Shown: positions 27,319 through 36,543, counted from the stretch's first letter. The stretch: DNA of 53,719 nucleotides from Streptococcus panodentis (GCF_017884005.1 NZ_QFAY01000022.1:1-53719); one strand, 5' to 3'. Notes: generated by a model from the sequence alone, not told the origin. Numbers and translations are program-made.

Positions 27319-27578
27319 CAGAGATGCCGCTTAGAAATCATCGAAAAAGAGGCTTTTAGGAAGAAAGCAACATCATCTGCGGACACAGACTCTCCCGCTC
27401 TTTCTATTTTATACTCTTCGAACATCCACACCAACCTTCCTTCATTTCGACTTGCCTAAGTCAAGTTAAAGGGCGGCAGGATATGATGAGCCGGTTTGCT
27501 GCCAGCATGACCGCTCCTGGCTCATTTGCCGATGCTGTTCATTGAGCATCTACTCTGATTTATTTCAAGGAGGAAAAC
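27319..27578. other. Gap inside the importer locus with repeat C
   Basis: 260 bases between the ATPase and binding-protein genes. It contains repeat C copy 1 (27411-27476) and an inverted repeat TGAGCC/GGCTCA (about 27489-27524). No gene. It could hold a second promoter or serve to change the ratio of subunits. Confidence 0.5.
27411..27476 (+). repeat. Dispersed repeat C, copy 1
   Basis: Begins TACTCTTCGAACATCCACAC and ends ACTTGCCTAAGTCAAGTT. A second, diverged copy is at 45531-45597. It looks like the common streptococcal intergenic sequence that starts ATACTCTTCGAAAATC. Confidence 0.65.
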
Positions 27579-28382
27579 ATGAAAATAAAAAATATTCTAC
27601 TGGGCCTGGCTCTGGTATTGCTGGCTTTTGGGATGATCCAAACAGTCAAGGCTGATGCCGACAGCGAGCAGGTCAAAGCTATTCAGAAAAGGGGCGTGCT
27701 CAATGTCGGCGTCAAGCAGGACGTTCCCAACTTCGGCTATCTCAATCCCGAAAATAACACTTACAGCGGACTGGAAATTGACCTTGCCAAAAAGATTGCC
27801 AAGGAGCTGGGCGTCAAGATCAACTATGTGCCGGTAACGGCCCAAACCCGTGGGCCTCTGCTGGACAACGGTCAGGTGGATATCGTCATCGCTACCTTCA
27901 CCATTACAGATGAGCGCAAACTCCTCTACAATTTCACCACTCCTTACTATACGGATGCTTCGGGCTTTCTGGTCAATAAATCCAGCAAAATCAAGAATCT
28001 GGAAGACTTAGACGGCAAGACCATCGGTGTGGTTCAGGGATCGATCACCCAGACCCTGCTGGAAGAAATTGCCAAAGAGAAAAAACTCCATTTTAAGTAT
28101 GTGGAACTGGGGTCCTATCCTGAGCTGGCTGTCTCCCTAAGGGCTCATCGCATTGATGCCTTTTCGGTCGACCAGTCCATCCTGACTGGCTATGTCAGCT
28201 CCAAATCCACCATTCTGGACTACAGCTTTAAAACAGCTGATTATGGTGTCGTCAGCAAAAAATCCAACACCGGCTTAAACGATTACCTAAACGGCTTGAT
28301 CACAGCATGGAAGAAGGACGGCAGTCTGCAAAAGCTGTATGACAAGTACCAGCTGAAGCCATCGACTTCAGCCGATGATTAG
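27579..28382 (+). CDS. Polar amino-acid ABC transporter, substrate-binding protein
   Basis: A 267-residue family-3 solute-binding protein. GVLNVGVKQDVPNFGY, GLEIDLAKKIAKELG, VDIVIATFTITDERK and GKTIGVVQGSIT are typical of the glutamate/aspartate (PEB1-like) branch. The signal peptide ends ...QTVKADA, with no lipobox Cys, so the mature protein is not lipid-anchored by the usual route. That is unusual for a Gram-positive binding protein. AAGGAGG precedes the ATG. Confidence 0.9.
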   Translation: MKIKNILLGLALVLLAFGMIQTVKADADSEQVKAIQKRGVLNVGVKQDVPNFGYLNPENNTYSGLEIDLAKKIAKELGVKINYVPVTAQTRGPLLDNGQVDIVIATFTITDERKLLYNFTTPYYTDASGFLVNKSSKIKNLEDLDGKTIGVVQGSITQTLLEEIAKEKKLHFKYVELGSYPELAVSLRAHRIDAFSVDQSILTGYVSSKSTILDYSFKTADYGVVSKKSNTGLNDYLNGLITAWKKDGSLQKLYDKYQLKPSTSADD

Positions 28383-28396
28383 AAAGGGGAGCATGT

Positions 28397-29077
28397 ATGA
28401 CTTTTAATTTATCTTCCTGGCAGGCTTATTTTGCAGACTTTGGACAGTTTATCCAAGGCTTCCTCTTTACGCTGGCCATCTCAGTCGGTGCCTTAATCCT
28501 GGCCCTGATACTGGGAATTGTCTTCGGTGCTATCAGCACCGGCAAGAACGCTTTTCTCCGCGGACTGGCTCGGGTTTTCGTTGAATTTTATCAAAACACA
28601 CCCCTACTGGTACAGTTTGTCATCGTCTTTTACGGTCTGCCGCTTATCAGCGGCTATGCCATCATGCCCTCCATCTACTGGACGGCTGTGCTCTGTGTCG
28701 GACTCTATCACGGCGCCTATATCGCTGAGGTCATCCGCTCAGGGATCCAGTCCATCCCGCGCGGGCAGACTGAAGCAGCTCTGTCACAAGGTTTTACCTA
28801 TATCGAAACCATGCGTTACATTATCCTGCCTCAGGCTTTTCGGATTATCCTGCCGCCTCTGATCAATCAGGTGGTCAATCTGATTAAGAACACCTCGACC
28901 GTCGCTATTATCTCCGGAGTTGACCTTATGTTTGTGACCAAATCTTGGGCTGCTCTCAATTCCAACTACATTCCGGCCTTTACCGGAGCTGCCCTGCTCT
29001 ACTTCCTCCTTTGCTTCCCTATCGCACGCTGGGGACGCAGGGTAGAGGAAGCCAACAAGCAGGCCTACAGTCTGTAA
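28397..29077 (+). CDS. Polar amino-acid ABC transporter, permease 1
   Basis: A 226-residue HisMQ-type permease with about five helices. The motif EVIRSGIQSIPRGQTEAALSQG contains the coupling-helix EAA loop. GlnP-like permeases pair as heterodimers; the next gene is the partner. It begins 14 bases after the binding-protein stop. Confidence 0.92.
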   Translation: MTFNLSSWQAYFADFGQFIQGFLFTLAISVGALILALILGIVFGAISTGKNAFLRGLARVFVEFYQNTPLLVQFVIVFYGLPLISGYAIMPSIYWTAVLCVGLYHGAYIAEVIRSGIQSIPRGQTEAALSQGFTYIETMRYIILPQAFRIILPPLINQVVNLIKNTSTVAIISGVDLMFVTKSWAALNSNYIPAFTGAALLYFLLCFPIARWGRRVEEANKQAYSL

Positions 29078-29087
29078 GGAGGTTCTC

Positions 29088-29747
29088 ATGGAAAATATCT
29101 TAAATGTCTTAACACCGACCAACCTCCTTTTTATCTTAAAGGGACTTTGGCTGACGTTGGAAATATCCTTTATTTCGATTATTTTGTCCACGATTCTGGG
29201 GACCATCTTGGCTGTTATGCGCAATGGCAAAAATAAATTTTTCCAGCTGCTGGCTAGCGTTTACATTGAGTTTGTCCGCAATGTCCCCAATCTGCTCTGG
29301 ATTTTCACGATTTTCTTGGTCTTCCAAGTCAAGTCCACACCGGCCGGCATTATCAGCTTCACAGTCTTTACCTCTGCTGCTCTGGCTGAAATCATCCGCG
29401 GCGGACTCAACGCCATTGATGACGGACAGACCGAAGCCGGCCTGTCTCAGGGCTTTACGCAGGTCCAGATCCTCTGGTACATCATCCTGCCTCAGGCCGT
29501 TCGCAAAATGCTGCCGTCCATCATTTCCCAGTTTGTAACAGTCATCAAAGACACCAGTCTGCTCTACTCCGTCATTGCCCTGCAGGAGCTGTTCGGATCC
29601 GCCCAAATCCTGATGGGACGCTACTTTGAAGCCGAACAGGTCTTTACTCTCTACCTGCTGGTGGCAGCCATTTACTTTGTCATTAACTTTGCTATTTCGA
29701 CCTTCTCCCGCAGGCTGTCCCGCCGCTGGGCACAGGCGGCAGAGTGA
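29088..29747 (+). CDS. Polar amino-acid ABC transporter, permease 2
   Basis: A 219-residue HisMQ-type permease: EIIRGGLNAIDDGQTEAGLSQG is the EAA loop. It is preceded by AAGGAGG, 10 bases after permease 1, and completes the four-part importer (ATPase, binding protein, two permeases). Repeat A copy 2 begins directly after its stop codon and may terminate or stabilise the transcript. Confidence 0.92.
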   Translation: MENILNVLTPTNLLFILKGLWLTLEISFISIILSTILGTILAVMRNGKNKFFQLLASVYIEFVRNVPNLLWIFTIFLVFQVKSTPAGIISFTVFTSAALAEIIRGGLNAIDDGQTEAGLSQGFTQVQILWYIILPQAVRKMLPSIISQFVTVIKDTSLLYSVIALQELFGSAQILMGRYFEAEQVFTLYLLVAAIYFVINFAISTFSRRLSRRWAQAAE

Positions 29748-29832
29748 TATAGACTTTTCCTTTGCTTTTAGCAGTGAAACTGTCCGGAGGACAGTTTCAG
29801 CCTATCATTTTGAAATAAGAAAATGATAGGCT
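29748..29832 (-). repeat. Dispersed double-hairpin repeat A, copy 2
   Basis: Reverse orientation copy of 23220-23303, about 90 percent identical by eye over 84 bases, including both hairpins and CACTGCTAAAAGCAAAGG. It abuts the stop codon of the importer's last gene. Confidence 0.88.
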
Positions 29833-29834
29833 GT

Positions 29835-30020
29835 GAGCCGCTCAAACCGTACAACGAACTATTTGAGGAGGTGGATGGAGCTTCCGCTAGGAAGTGTCAG
29901 CTGCTCAAAGCACTGCTGGAGCAGCACCGCAGCTTCGTCCAAGAGCAAATCCAAAACTGGCAAGGCTCACTGGAGAAGTTAGACGATAAGATCGAATGGT
30001 AGCAAAAAGAAATCAGCTAA
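29835..30020 (+). pseudogene. C-terminal remnant of a MerR-family regulator gene
   Basis: In one frame the DNA encodes EPLKPYNELFEEVDGASARK, then QLLKALLEQHRSFVQEQI and EKLDDKIEW, a TAG, and QKEIS with a final TAA. This is the coiled-coil tail of a MerR-type regulator, where the family has Tyr at the TAG (WYQKEI). The DNA-binding half is missing; repeat A copy 2 lies exactly where it should continue. Confidence 0.68.
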
Positions 30021-30034
30021 CTTTCATAATTTAT

Positions 30035-30070
30035 CAAGAACAAAACTCGGGCGGATAGCTCGGGTTTGAT
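30035..30070. terminator. Possible terminator after thrS
   Basis: AAACTCGGGC and GCTCGGGTTT can form a 10-bp stem with two G-U pairs on the plus strand; on the minus strand two mismatches weaken it, but GTTTTGTTCTT follows the stem. It is the only hairpin in the 54 bases after thrS. Confidence 0.4.
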
Positions 30071-30074
30071 GCTG

Positions 30075-32018
30075 CTATTTTGCTGCTCTCGACTTATTGG
30101 CAATATCCGCTAGGATTTGCTGAATGAAGTCATCAACTGGGATGGTATGGGTTTCTTTTTGGCCGTAGCGGCGGACGTTGACGGTGCCATCTTCGACTTC
30201 CTTGTCGCCGACAATGAGCTGGTAAGGAATCTTGCTGGTCTGTGAGGCGCGGATCTTGTACTGCATCTTCTCATTGCGCTCATCCACATCTGCACGGACC
30301 CCCTTGTCACGCAGCTTCTTGGCCACCTGCCAGGCATAGTCGATATGAGCCTCATTGGAAACCGGAATCAGGGTCACCTGATGCGGTGCCAGCCAGGTTG
30401 GGAAGGCTCCCTTGTAGTTCTCAATCAGGATAGCCGTGAAGCGCTCCATGGTCGAGATGACCCCGCGGTGAATCATAACCGGACGGTGTTCTTCTCCGTC
30501 AGCGCCGATGTACTTGAGGTCGAAACGCTCTGGCAGCAGGAAGTCCAGCTGAATGGTCGAAAGGGTTTCTTCATTTCCCAGAGCTGTCTTGACTTGAATA
30601 TCCAGCTTAGGCCCGTAGAAAGCTGCCTCACCCTCTGCTTCAAAATAATGCACGTCCATCTCATCCAAGGCTGCTTTAAGCATGGACTGAGCATTTTCCC
30701 ACATGGCATCATCATCGTAATACTTGTGTGTATCCTCTGGATCACGCAGGGACAGGCGGAAACGGTAGTCTGTCAGATTGAAATCTTCATAAACATCGAT
30801 AATCAGCTGCAGAGCCCGCTGGAACTCTTCCTGAATCTGCTCAGGAGTGACAAAAATGTGACCGTCATTAAGGGACATTTCCCGCACGCGCTGCAGGCCG
30901 GTCAGAGCTCCGGACTTCTCATAACGATGCATCATGCCAATCTCCGCAATCCGAATCGGCAGCTCACGGTAGGAATGCACATGGTGCTTGTAGACCTGGA
31001 TGTGGTGCGGGCAGTTCATCGGCCGCAGGACAAACTCTTCCCCATCGCCCATATCCATGGTTGGAAACATGTCTTCTTGGTAATGCTCCCAGTGGCCAGA
31101 AGTCTTATAAAGTTCCACAGAAGCCAACGGCGGCGTATAGACATGCTGGTAGCCAGAAGCCAACTCCTTATCTACAATGTAACGCTCCAACTCCCGGCGG
31201 ACCGTCGCTCCATTTGGCAGCCAGAAAGGCAGGCCTTGCCCTACTTCTTGGGAAATCATAAAGAGATCCAGCTCTCTTCCCAGCTTGCGGTGGTCGCGCT
31301 CCTTGGCCTCCTCCCGCATCTGCAGGTAGTTCTTCAAATCTTTCTTGTCAAACCAAGCTGTTCCATAAATCCGCTGCATCATGGCATTGTCGCTGTTGCC
31401 GCGCCAGTAAGCACCTGCGACATTAAGCAGGTGGAAGATTTGGATGCGGCCGGTTGAGGGCACATGCGGACCGCGGCAGAGATCGACATATTCGCCCTGA
31501 CGGTAGATGGTCAGACCACCCTCGTCCTCCGAATGCTCCTCAATCAGCTCCAGCTTGTAGGGATCGTCTTTGAAGATTTCGCGGGCTTGGTCCTTGGTCA
31601 CTTCCTCCCGGATAGAGGGGAAGTTTTCTTTGACGATTTTCTTCATTTCTTCCTCAATACGAGGCAGGTCTTCATTGGAAATCTGACCGGCAGCATTATC
31701 CGTATCATAGTAAAAACCATCCTGAATGGCCGGTCCAACACCCAGATGAATGTCAGGGAAAAGACGCTTGGCTGCCTGGGCAAAGAGATGGGCAGCCGAA
31801 TGGCGCAGGACAGACAGGGCATCCTCGTGGTCAGGGGTCACAATTTCCAGCGCGCCGTCTTCTGTGATGGCCCGGGTGGTGTCAATCAGCTTGCCATTGA
31901 GCTTACCGGCCAAGGCTTTTTTAGCTAAGGAATTGCTGATGGATTGGGCAATGTCAAAAGTGGTGCTGCCGGATTCGTACTCACGAACCGCACCATCTGG
32001 AAATGTAATGTTAATCAT
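30075..32018 (-). CDS. thrS: Threonyl-tRNA synthetase
   Basis: A 647-residue class II synthetase, full length: an N-terminal TGS domain ([20 protein letters not shown]), the editing domain with [16 protein letters not shown], motif 1-3 regions ([44 protein letters not shown]) and the anticodon-binding domain with [15 protein letters not shown]. Its ATG overlaps the end of the upstream kinase gene by 8 bases, so its translation is coupled to it and both lie under the T-box. Confidence 0.98.
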   Translation of the reverse strand: MINITFPDGAVREYESGSTTFDIAQSISNSLAKKALAGKLNGKLIDTTRAITEDGALEIVTPDHEDALSVLRHSAAHLFAQAAKRLFPDIHLGVGPAIQDGFYYDTDNAAGQISNEDLPRIEEEMKKIVKENFPSIREEVTKDQAREIFKDDPYKLELIEEHSEDEGGLTIYRQGEYVDLCRGPHVPSTGRIQIFHLLNVAGAYWRGNSDNAMMQRIYGTAWFDKKDLKNYLQMREEAKERDHRKLGRELDLFMISQEVGQGLPFWLPNGATVRRELERYIVDKELASGYQHVYTPPLASVELYKTSGHWEHYQEDMFPTMDMGDGEEFVLRPMNCPHHIQVYKHHVHSYRELPIRIAEIGMMHRYEKSGALTGLQRVREMSLNDGHIFVTPEQIQEEFQRALQLIIDVYEDFNLTDYRFRLSLRDPEDTHKYYDDDAMWENAQSMLKAALDEMDVHYFEAEGEAAFYGPKLDIQVKTALGNEETLSTIQLDFLLPERFDLKYIGADGEEHRPVMIHRGVISTMERFTAILIENYKGAFPTWLAPHQVTLIPVSNEAHIDYAWQVAKKLRDKGVRADVDERNEKMQYKIRASQTSKIPYQLIVGDKEVEDGTVNVRRYGQKETHTIPVDDFIQQILADIANKSRAAK

Positions 32019-32643
32019 GGTTTTCTCCTTTTTTAATGTCTATTTTTGTTAATTTTAAGAGACGGGCAATCTCTTCAGCAAGCTGAACTTCCGTTTGACT
32101 GCCATCTGTCACGAGGCTAGGATAACCTAATTTCGCTGCTTCCTCTCGGACTCTTTGGGCAAAAAGAATATCTCGTTGCATCCAATTTTTAAATGCTTCT
32201 TCAGGATTTGAGCACCCTTTTAAGATATAGGGAACCCACTCTCGCTTAGCATAATGTGTCAGTTGGAAATCAGCCGTTGGCGTCAGGCAAAGATAAGCAT
32301 TAGGCAGTGTAAGACTGTTAACTAGGTGTGGCAATAGCCCTGCTCCCTCCACCAACAGCGACTGCTCTTGATTTTTTATCAGGTAGGATTTCAAATAAGG
32401 AAAAATTTCCTCATAAAAATACCACTCTTCATCTGCCATAGCTTCTGGACGTCGCAGCCATATCTGATCTGGACTTCTGTCCCGTCTGAGAAAGCTGATA
32501 GGAGCTCGGTCTAGAATTGCCTGTTCAGTCAGCTGATCTGTCAAGTCGTCTATCTTGATATGAACTAGGTCATATTGGCGGGCAAGAAATGAACTAATGG
32601 TTGACTTGCCACTGCATGGCGACCCACCAATTAAGTAAAGCAT
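32011..32643 (-). CDS. Small P-loop kinase-like protein in the thrS transcript
   Basis: About 210 residues with Walker [11 protein letters not shown] at the N-terminus and a [21 protein letters not shown] segment resembling the second strand of nucleotide or sugar kinases. [14 protein letters not shown] and FAQRVREEA may be the lid. I cannot name the substrate. ATG 32643 follows AAAGGAGGGTGGT; the longer frame from 32661 begins at TTG. It sits between the T-box leader and thrS, overlapping thrS by 8 bases, so it must share the threonine-starvation control. Confidence 0.82.
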   Translation of the reverse strand: MLYLIGGSPCSGKSTISSFLARQYDLVHIKIDDLTDQLTEQAILDRAPISFLRRDRSPDQIWLRRPEAMADEEWYFYEEIFPYLKSYLIKNQEQSLLVEGAGLLPHLVNSLTLPNAYLCLTPTADFQLTHYAKREWVPYILKGCSNPEEAFKNWMQRDILFAQRVREEAAKLGYPSLVTDGSQTEVQLAEEIARLLKLTKIDIKKGENHD

Positions 32644-32664
32644 ACCACCCTCCTTTGACAAAAT

Positions 32665-32874
32665 AAAAAACGCCCCTAAAAAGGACGTCGCAACGTGGTT
32701 CCACCTTCATTCGTGTATGTCAAAAAACCTACACCTCGAATCGGCTCTAACGTAGCCACCGTTTTATGTTTGCATAAAAAGCAAGCGAGGAGTATCAGCT
32801 CAGGCTTTCTGTGCGTTTACAGCAACCACGCACTCTCTGGCAGAAAGAATCTGACTGACTTGTCTCTAAAAATT
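32665..32874 (-). promoter_or_regulatory. T-box leader (threonine tRNA-sensing)
   Basis: On the minus strand the canonical T-box AGGTGGAACCACG lies at 32706-32694. It is followed by the terminator hairpin ACGTCC/GGGCGT (about 32688-32670) and TTTTTT. Upstream are Stem I parts: CTTTCTG pairing with CAGAAAG, an AGAGAG bulge and a GGTTGCTG distal loop. A possible Thr specifier ACT is at 32793-32791. Uncharged tRNA-Thr would stabilise the antiterminator and allow transcription of the kinase gene and thrS. Confidence 0.88.
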
Positions 32875-32902
32875 ATTATAGCACGATTGTGAAATTTTGC
32901 AA
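32875..32902 (-). promoter_or_regulatory. Promoter of the T-box/kinase/thrS transcript
   Basis: On the minus strand TTGCAA (about 32902-32897) and TATAAT (32880-32875) are 16 bases apart. Transcription would begin close to 32868, immediately ahead of Stem I. Confidence 0.75.
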
Positions 32903-33045
32903 GAGGAAAAAACGGCAATTTCCAGCTGGACAGCCGCCGCTAGAGCCGGCCAAGATGACAGGTCAGCAAATCAGAACTGCTGCAAACCGCTCCGACAGAG
33001 AGAACTGCCGGCGCACAGCAGGCTGGGCAGGCAGACACTCCCCTG
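32903..33045. other. Gap between the glycolipid genes and the T-box promoter
   Basis: About 140 bases downstream of the glucosyltransferase stop codon. I see no gene and no clear terminator hairpin with a T-run here. Confidence 0.4.
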
Positions 33046-34368
33046 CTATTCCAAAAATTTGGTCAGGCCTTTTATCTTTTTGACCTGCTTGCTGGAAGCC
33101 TTGAAAATCCGAACGGAACCGTTGACTGGCAGAGAGATGACCTTGCCGGGCAGATAAGCCACGGACTTGGCCAAACGCTTGGCTACATTTTCCTCCGGCT
33201 TCAGGTCATTATGGAAGTCCTTGGAAATGGTCAAATCCAGATAAAACTCATAAACCCTGCGGCCGAAGTTTTCGGCCGAAATCTCATAGAGCTTGTCTGC
33301 CAGTTTCTTCTCATCCATGTCAGGCGTTGCAATCACAGCCTCTAAGATAGCACCGGATAGATCGCGTTCCTCATAATAAAGGGTCCCAAAAATCTTGTCG
33401 CTGATGACATTGTCCAGATAAGGATTGCCATGGGCGATAATAGGCGTGCCGCTGGCCAGACTCTCCAGATAGGTCAGACCCTGCGTCTCACTGGTGGAGG
33501 CTGAGATAAAGAAGTCTGCTGCTTTATAATAAAGCGCGGTATCACTGGGGGCAATCATGCCTGTAAAGATAACCGAGTCTTCAATCCCTAGCTGAGCCAC
33601 CAGTTCTTTCAGATCATCCGCATATGGTCCGTCACCGACAATGACCAGCTTGATTTGATCATTTTCTTCCAGAACAGCCGGCAGAGCTTTGACCACCGCC
33701 TGAATATTCTTTTCATAAGAAATCCGCGACAGGCTGAGCAGCATCACCTCGCCCTCAGCCAGACCTAGCTTAAAGCGCAGCTTTTTGATATCCTCCCGGG
33801 AAATCTCCGGCCGATCAAACTTAGCCAGCTCAATCCCTGTCGGAATAACCCTTTTTTCTGCCTCAATCTTATAATCCACCAAGAGGTCATAGACAATCTC
33901 GCTGGGGCAGATGACCCCATCCAAATCGCTCATAAAGCCGCGGACAATGTACTTGACCATGCTGGGACGGATGACCATGCCCTTGGCGATATAGTGGACA
34001 TAGTCCTCATACTGGGTGTGGTAGGTGTGCACCACTGGGATCCGCAGTTCTTTGGCAATCCAAATCCCCAGCAGGCCCAAGGAAAACTCCGTCTGAGTAT
34101 GGATGATATCCAGCTGATACTGGCGGGCGATTTCCAGAGCATTGGAAAAGCCGCGGTAGGCTACTCTTCGATCCTTAAAGGCAAAGAAAGGAACACTGGG
34201 AATGCGGATAATCTGCCAGTCCTCATAGCGGTTGACATCCTTATCCGTCGTGGTAAAAATAAATACGGTATGACCTAGTTTCTCCAGCTCCGTTTTCAGG
34301 GTCCGAATGCTGGTCGCAACCCCGGAAACCTGAGGAAAATAGGTATCTGTAAAAAGACCAATACGCAT
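33046..34368 (-). CDS. GT4 glycosyltransferase, probable monoglucosyl-diacylglycerol synthase
   Basis: About 440 residues. The N-terminal MRIGLFTDTYFPQVSGVATSI and the C-terminal SRISYEKNIQAVVKALP, GDGPYADDLK and SASTSETQGLTYLESLASGTPII are those of GT-B, family GT4 lipid glycosyltransferases. It matches, from memory, pneumococcal spr0982, which adds the first glucose to diacylglycerol. The real start is ATG 34368; the 59 extra residues of the longer frame lie inside cpoA. Stop of cpoA and this ATG are one base apart (TAAGATG), so translation is coupled. A basic C-terminal helix (KASSKQVKKIKGLTKFLE) suits membrane binding. Confidence 0.88.
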   Translation of the reverse strand: MRIGLFTDTYFPQVSGVATSIRTLKTELEKLGHTVFIFTTTDKDVNRYEDWQIIRIPSVPFFAFKDRRVAYRGFSNALEIARQYQLDIIHTQTEFSLGLLGIWIAKELRIPVVHTYHTQYEDYVHYIAKGMVIRPSMVKYIVRGFMSDLDGVICPSEIVYDLLVDYKIEAEKRVIPTGIELAKFDRPEISREDIKKLRFKLGLAEGEVMLLSLSRISYEKNIQAVVKALPAVLEENDQIKLVIVGDGPYADDLKELVAQLGIEDSVIFTGMIAPSDTALYYKAADFFISASTSETQGLTYLESLASGTPIIAHGNPYLDNVISDKIFGTLYYEERDLSGAILEAVIATPDMDEKKLADKLYEISAENFGRRVYEFYLDLTISKDFHNDLKPEENVAKRLAKSVAYLPGKVISLPVNGSVRIFKASSKQVKKIKGLTKFLE

Positions 34369-34369
34369 C

Positions 34370-35368
34370 TTACATCTCCAAAACTGTTTGGTAGGCCTTG
34401 ACCAGCTGGTCGGAAACATCGTCAATGGACCGGCTTCTGGCAACCTGATAGCCTGCCTGGCGCTTATCAATCCGGCCGTCAAGAACCTTGCGAAGGGAGT
34501 CGACAAATTCGTCCACATTGTGGCAGAGCTCGGCTGAGTTTTCATCCACCCAGCCCTGATAAACCGGAATATCGCGCAGAACTACATTTTGCTGGCTGGC
34601 AAGGGCTTCTAAGACAACAATTCCCTCTGTCTCCTCATAGGAAGGGAAAAAGAATGCATCACTGCCTGACATGGCCCCCTGAAAAACGGCTCCCTTGAAG
34701 TAGCCGGGAAATTCGACATTGTCAGGATGATCGTAAAGGACCAGCTTGCGGATCTTGCGCGGAATCAGCCAGAGATTGATGGACCCCAGCCAGATAAAGC
34801 GAACATCCGGCATCCTGCGGGCCACCTCTACAAAGTCCTCGATGCCCTTGCGGCGGAAATAGAGACCGGCACAGACCACTACTTTCTGCCCTTCCTTGAT
34901 GTGAAAATACTCTTTAAAGACAGCTTCCTTGCGGGCATCCTTTTTGTACTTAGGGAGATCAATCCCATTTGAAACAGCCACCATCGGAGTCGTGACACCG
35001 TAAGCCTCAATCAGCTGCTTGGAATAGTCCGAAGGGGTAATGATAAAATCAGCCTTCTTGTACATGTGGGTCAGGTATTTGCCAAATAAGGGAGCAAACA
35101 GATTCGAGCCAATAAAGGAGTTTTCAAAATCTTCCTTAGTAGAATGACCGTGCATAATCACTTTCTTGCCCCCTCTCTTGGCGGCATGCAGGAGGAGCAG
35201 ACTGCGCGGCCCATAGGTATTGATGTGCACTACATCATAGTCCCCTAAAACGTCCGTCGTATAAGGAATTCCAGCCAAATCCAAAGCATGCATCTGGTGC
35301 TGCAGAGCCCGGCCGATGCCTGATTTTTCCAAAACAGACTTTCCTTCAAGATACAGTAATACTTTCAT
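34370..35368 (-). CDS. cpoA: CpoA-type glycolipid galactosyltransferase
   Basis: About 332 residues, GT-B fold: MKVLLYLEGKSVLEKSGIGRA, HINTYGPRSLLLLHAA, MHGHSTKEDF, VSNGIDLPKY and FFPSYEETEGIVVLEALAS. Pneumococcal CpoA transfers galactose to monoglucosyl-diacylglycerol and its loss alters beta-lactam tolerance and the membrane. It is first in a two-gene unit with the glucosyltransferase. ATG 35368 follows AGGAACT; the longer frame from 35437 adds a stretch with no family match. Confidence 0.9.
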   Translation of the reverse strand: MKVLLYLEGKSVLEKSGIGRALQHQMHALDLAGIPYTTDVLGDYDVVHINTYGPRSLLLLHAAKRGGKKVIMHGHSTKEDFENSFIGSNLFAPLFGKYLTHMYKKADFIITPSDYSKQLIEAYGVTTPMVAVSNGIDLPKYKKDARKEAVFKEYFHIKEGQKVVVCAGLYFRRKGIEDFVEVARRMPDVRFIWLGSINLWLIPRKIRKLVLYDHPDNVEFPGYFKGAVFQGAMSGSDAFFFPSYEETEGIVVLEALASQQNVVLRDIPVYQGWVDENSAELCHNVDEFVDSLRKVLDGRIDKRQAGYQVARSRSIDDVSDQLVKAYQTVLEM

Positions 35369-35426
35369 AGTTCCTATTATATCGAAAATCAAAGGAAAAA
35401 GAAAATCACAAGGCAGACGAAATGAA

Positions 35427-35450
35427 AAAACCACCAAAACTGGCGGTTTT
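35427..35450 (-). terminator. Terminator of ccpA
   Basis: On the minus strand AAAACCGCC pairs with GGTGGTTTT (one G-U) around AGTTTT, followed by TTTTTT overlapping the stem. Seven bases past the ccpA stop. Confidence 0.88.
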
Positions 35451-35457
35451 TGTTTCT

Positions 35458-36462
35458 TTATTTACGGGTAGAATTGCGCTCGCTGATACTGTGAGCCAGC
35501 AGCACCTCGCGCTCTTCCAGCTCCTCTTTGTGCATAATCTTGGTCAGCATGCGCATACTGATAGCCCCGATGTCATAGAGAGGCTGGCCGATAGTCGAAA
35601 GGTTAGGACGGGTGAAACGAGCGACCTGAGAATCATCACTGGTAATGATTTCAAAGTCTTCCGGAACCTTGATGCCCTGATCAGAAAGGCCGTTTAAGAG
35701 ACCCGCTGCCAATTCATCGCCGGTGACAAAAGCGGCAGTTGCTTTGGAAGCAATCACCCGTTCCGCCAAGTGATAGCCATCGTCATAGGAATACTTGGAT
35801 TCAAAAACCAATCCTTCACTGTAAGACAGTTTCTTGCTTTTCAGAGCTTCTTTATAGCCTGACAGGCGGATTTTGCCGTTAATATCGTCTACCAGCGGCC
35901 CGCTGACAAAGGCAACCTTCTTATTGCGCTGAGCCAGCAGCTCTACCGCATCCACTGTCGCCTGCTTGTAGTCAATATTGACACTGGGCAGCTGATGCTC
36001 TACATCCACTGTACCAGCCAGGACAACCGGTGTACGGGAGCGGGAAAACTCGGAGCGAATCTTTTCTGTCAAGTGATAGCCCATAAAAATGATGCCGTCC
36101 ACCTGCTTGGAAAAGAGAGTGTTGACAACGGACACTTCCTTGTCATCATCTTCATCGCTGTTGGCCAGGACAATATTGTATTTGTACATTTCAGCAATAT
36201 CATCAATCCCCTTGGCCAAGGTAGAGAAGTAACTATTGGTAATATTGGGAATCACAACGCCGACAGTGGTCGTCTTCTTGCTGGCAAGGCCCCGGGCCAC
36301 CGCATTTGGCCGGTAATCCAGCCGATCAATGACTTCTAAGACTTTCTTGCGTGTGTTTTCCTTTACATTTTTATTTCCGTTCACCACCCGACTGACTGTC
36401 GCCATCGAAACTCCCGCTTCACGGGCGACATCATAAATGGTTACTGTGTCGTCTGTGTTCAT
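35458..36462 (-). CDS. ccpA: Catabolite control protein A
   Basis: A 334-residue LacI/GalR regulator: TVTIYDVAREAGVSMATVSRVVNGNKNVKENTRKKV is the helix-turn-helix and hinge, VGVVIPNITNSYFS the start of the core, and ISMRMLTKIMHKEELEE near the end. With HPr-Ser46-P it binds cre sites and governs carbon use. It is divergent from pepQ, the usual order in lactic acid bacteria. Its promoter contains a cre-like site, so it probably represses itself. Confidence 0.97.
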   Translation of the reverse strand: MNTDDTVTIYDVAREAGVSMATVSRVVNGNKNVKENTRKKVLEVIDRLDYRPNAVARGLASKKTTTVGVVIPNITNSYFSTLAKGIDDIAEMYKYNIVLANSDEDDDKEVSVVNTLFSKQVDGIIFMGYHLTEKIRSEFSRSRTPVVLAGTVDVEHQLPSVNIDYKQATVDAVELLAQRNKKVAFVSGPLVDDINGKIRLSGYKEALKSKKLSYSEGLVFESKYSYDDGYHLAERVIASKATAAFVTGDELAAGLLNGLSDQGIKVPEDFEIITSDDSQVARFTRPNLSTIGQPLYDIGAISMRMLTKIMHKEELEEREVLLAHSISERNSTRK

Positions 36463-36514
36463 ATAGTTTCCTTTCTTTGATTGAAAATTTCGTTTTCACT
36501 GTCCTACATTCACC

Positions 36515-36543
36515 ATTTTATCACTTATTGTAAACACTTTCAA
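36515..36543 (-). promoter_or_regulatory. ccpA promoter overlapping a cre-like site
   Basis: On the minus strand TTGAAA (36543-36538) and TAAAAT (36520-36515) are 17 bases apart. The cre-like TGTAAACACTTTCA (plus strand 36529-36542) overlaps the -35 box and spacer and differs from the consensus at one central position (CA for CG). Binding would shut off ccpA; it may also influence pepQ transcription. Confidence 0.6.

Noticed and set aside
35369..35381. TATAAT (35381-35376) 7 bases before the cpoA ATG, which would give a leaderless mRNA
   Set aside because: AGGAACT is a usable ribosome-binding site and I find no good -35 box at the right distance, so the hexamer is probably chance.
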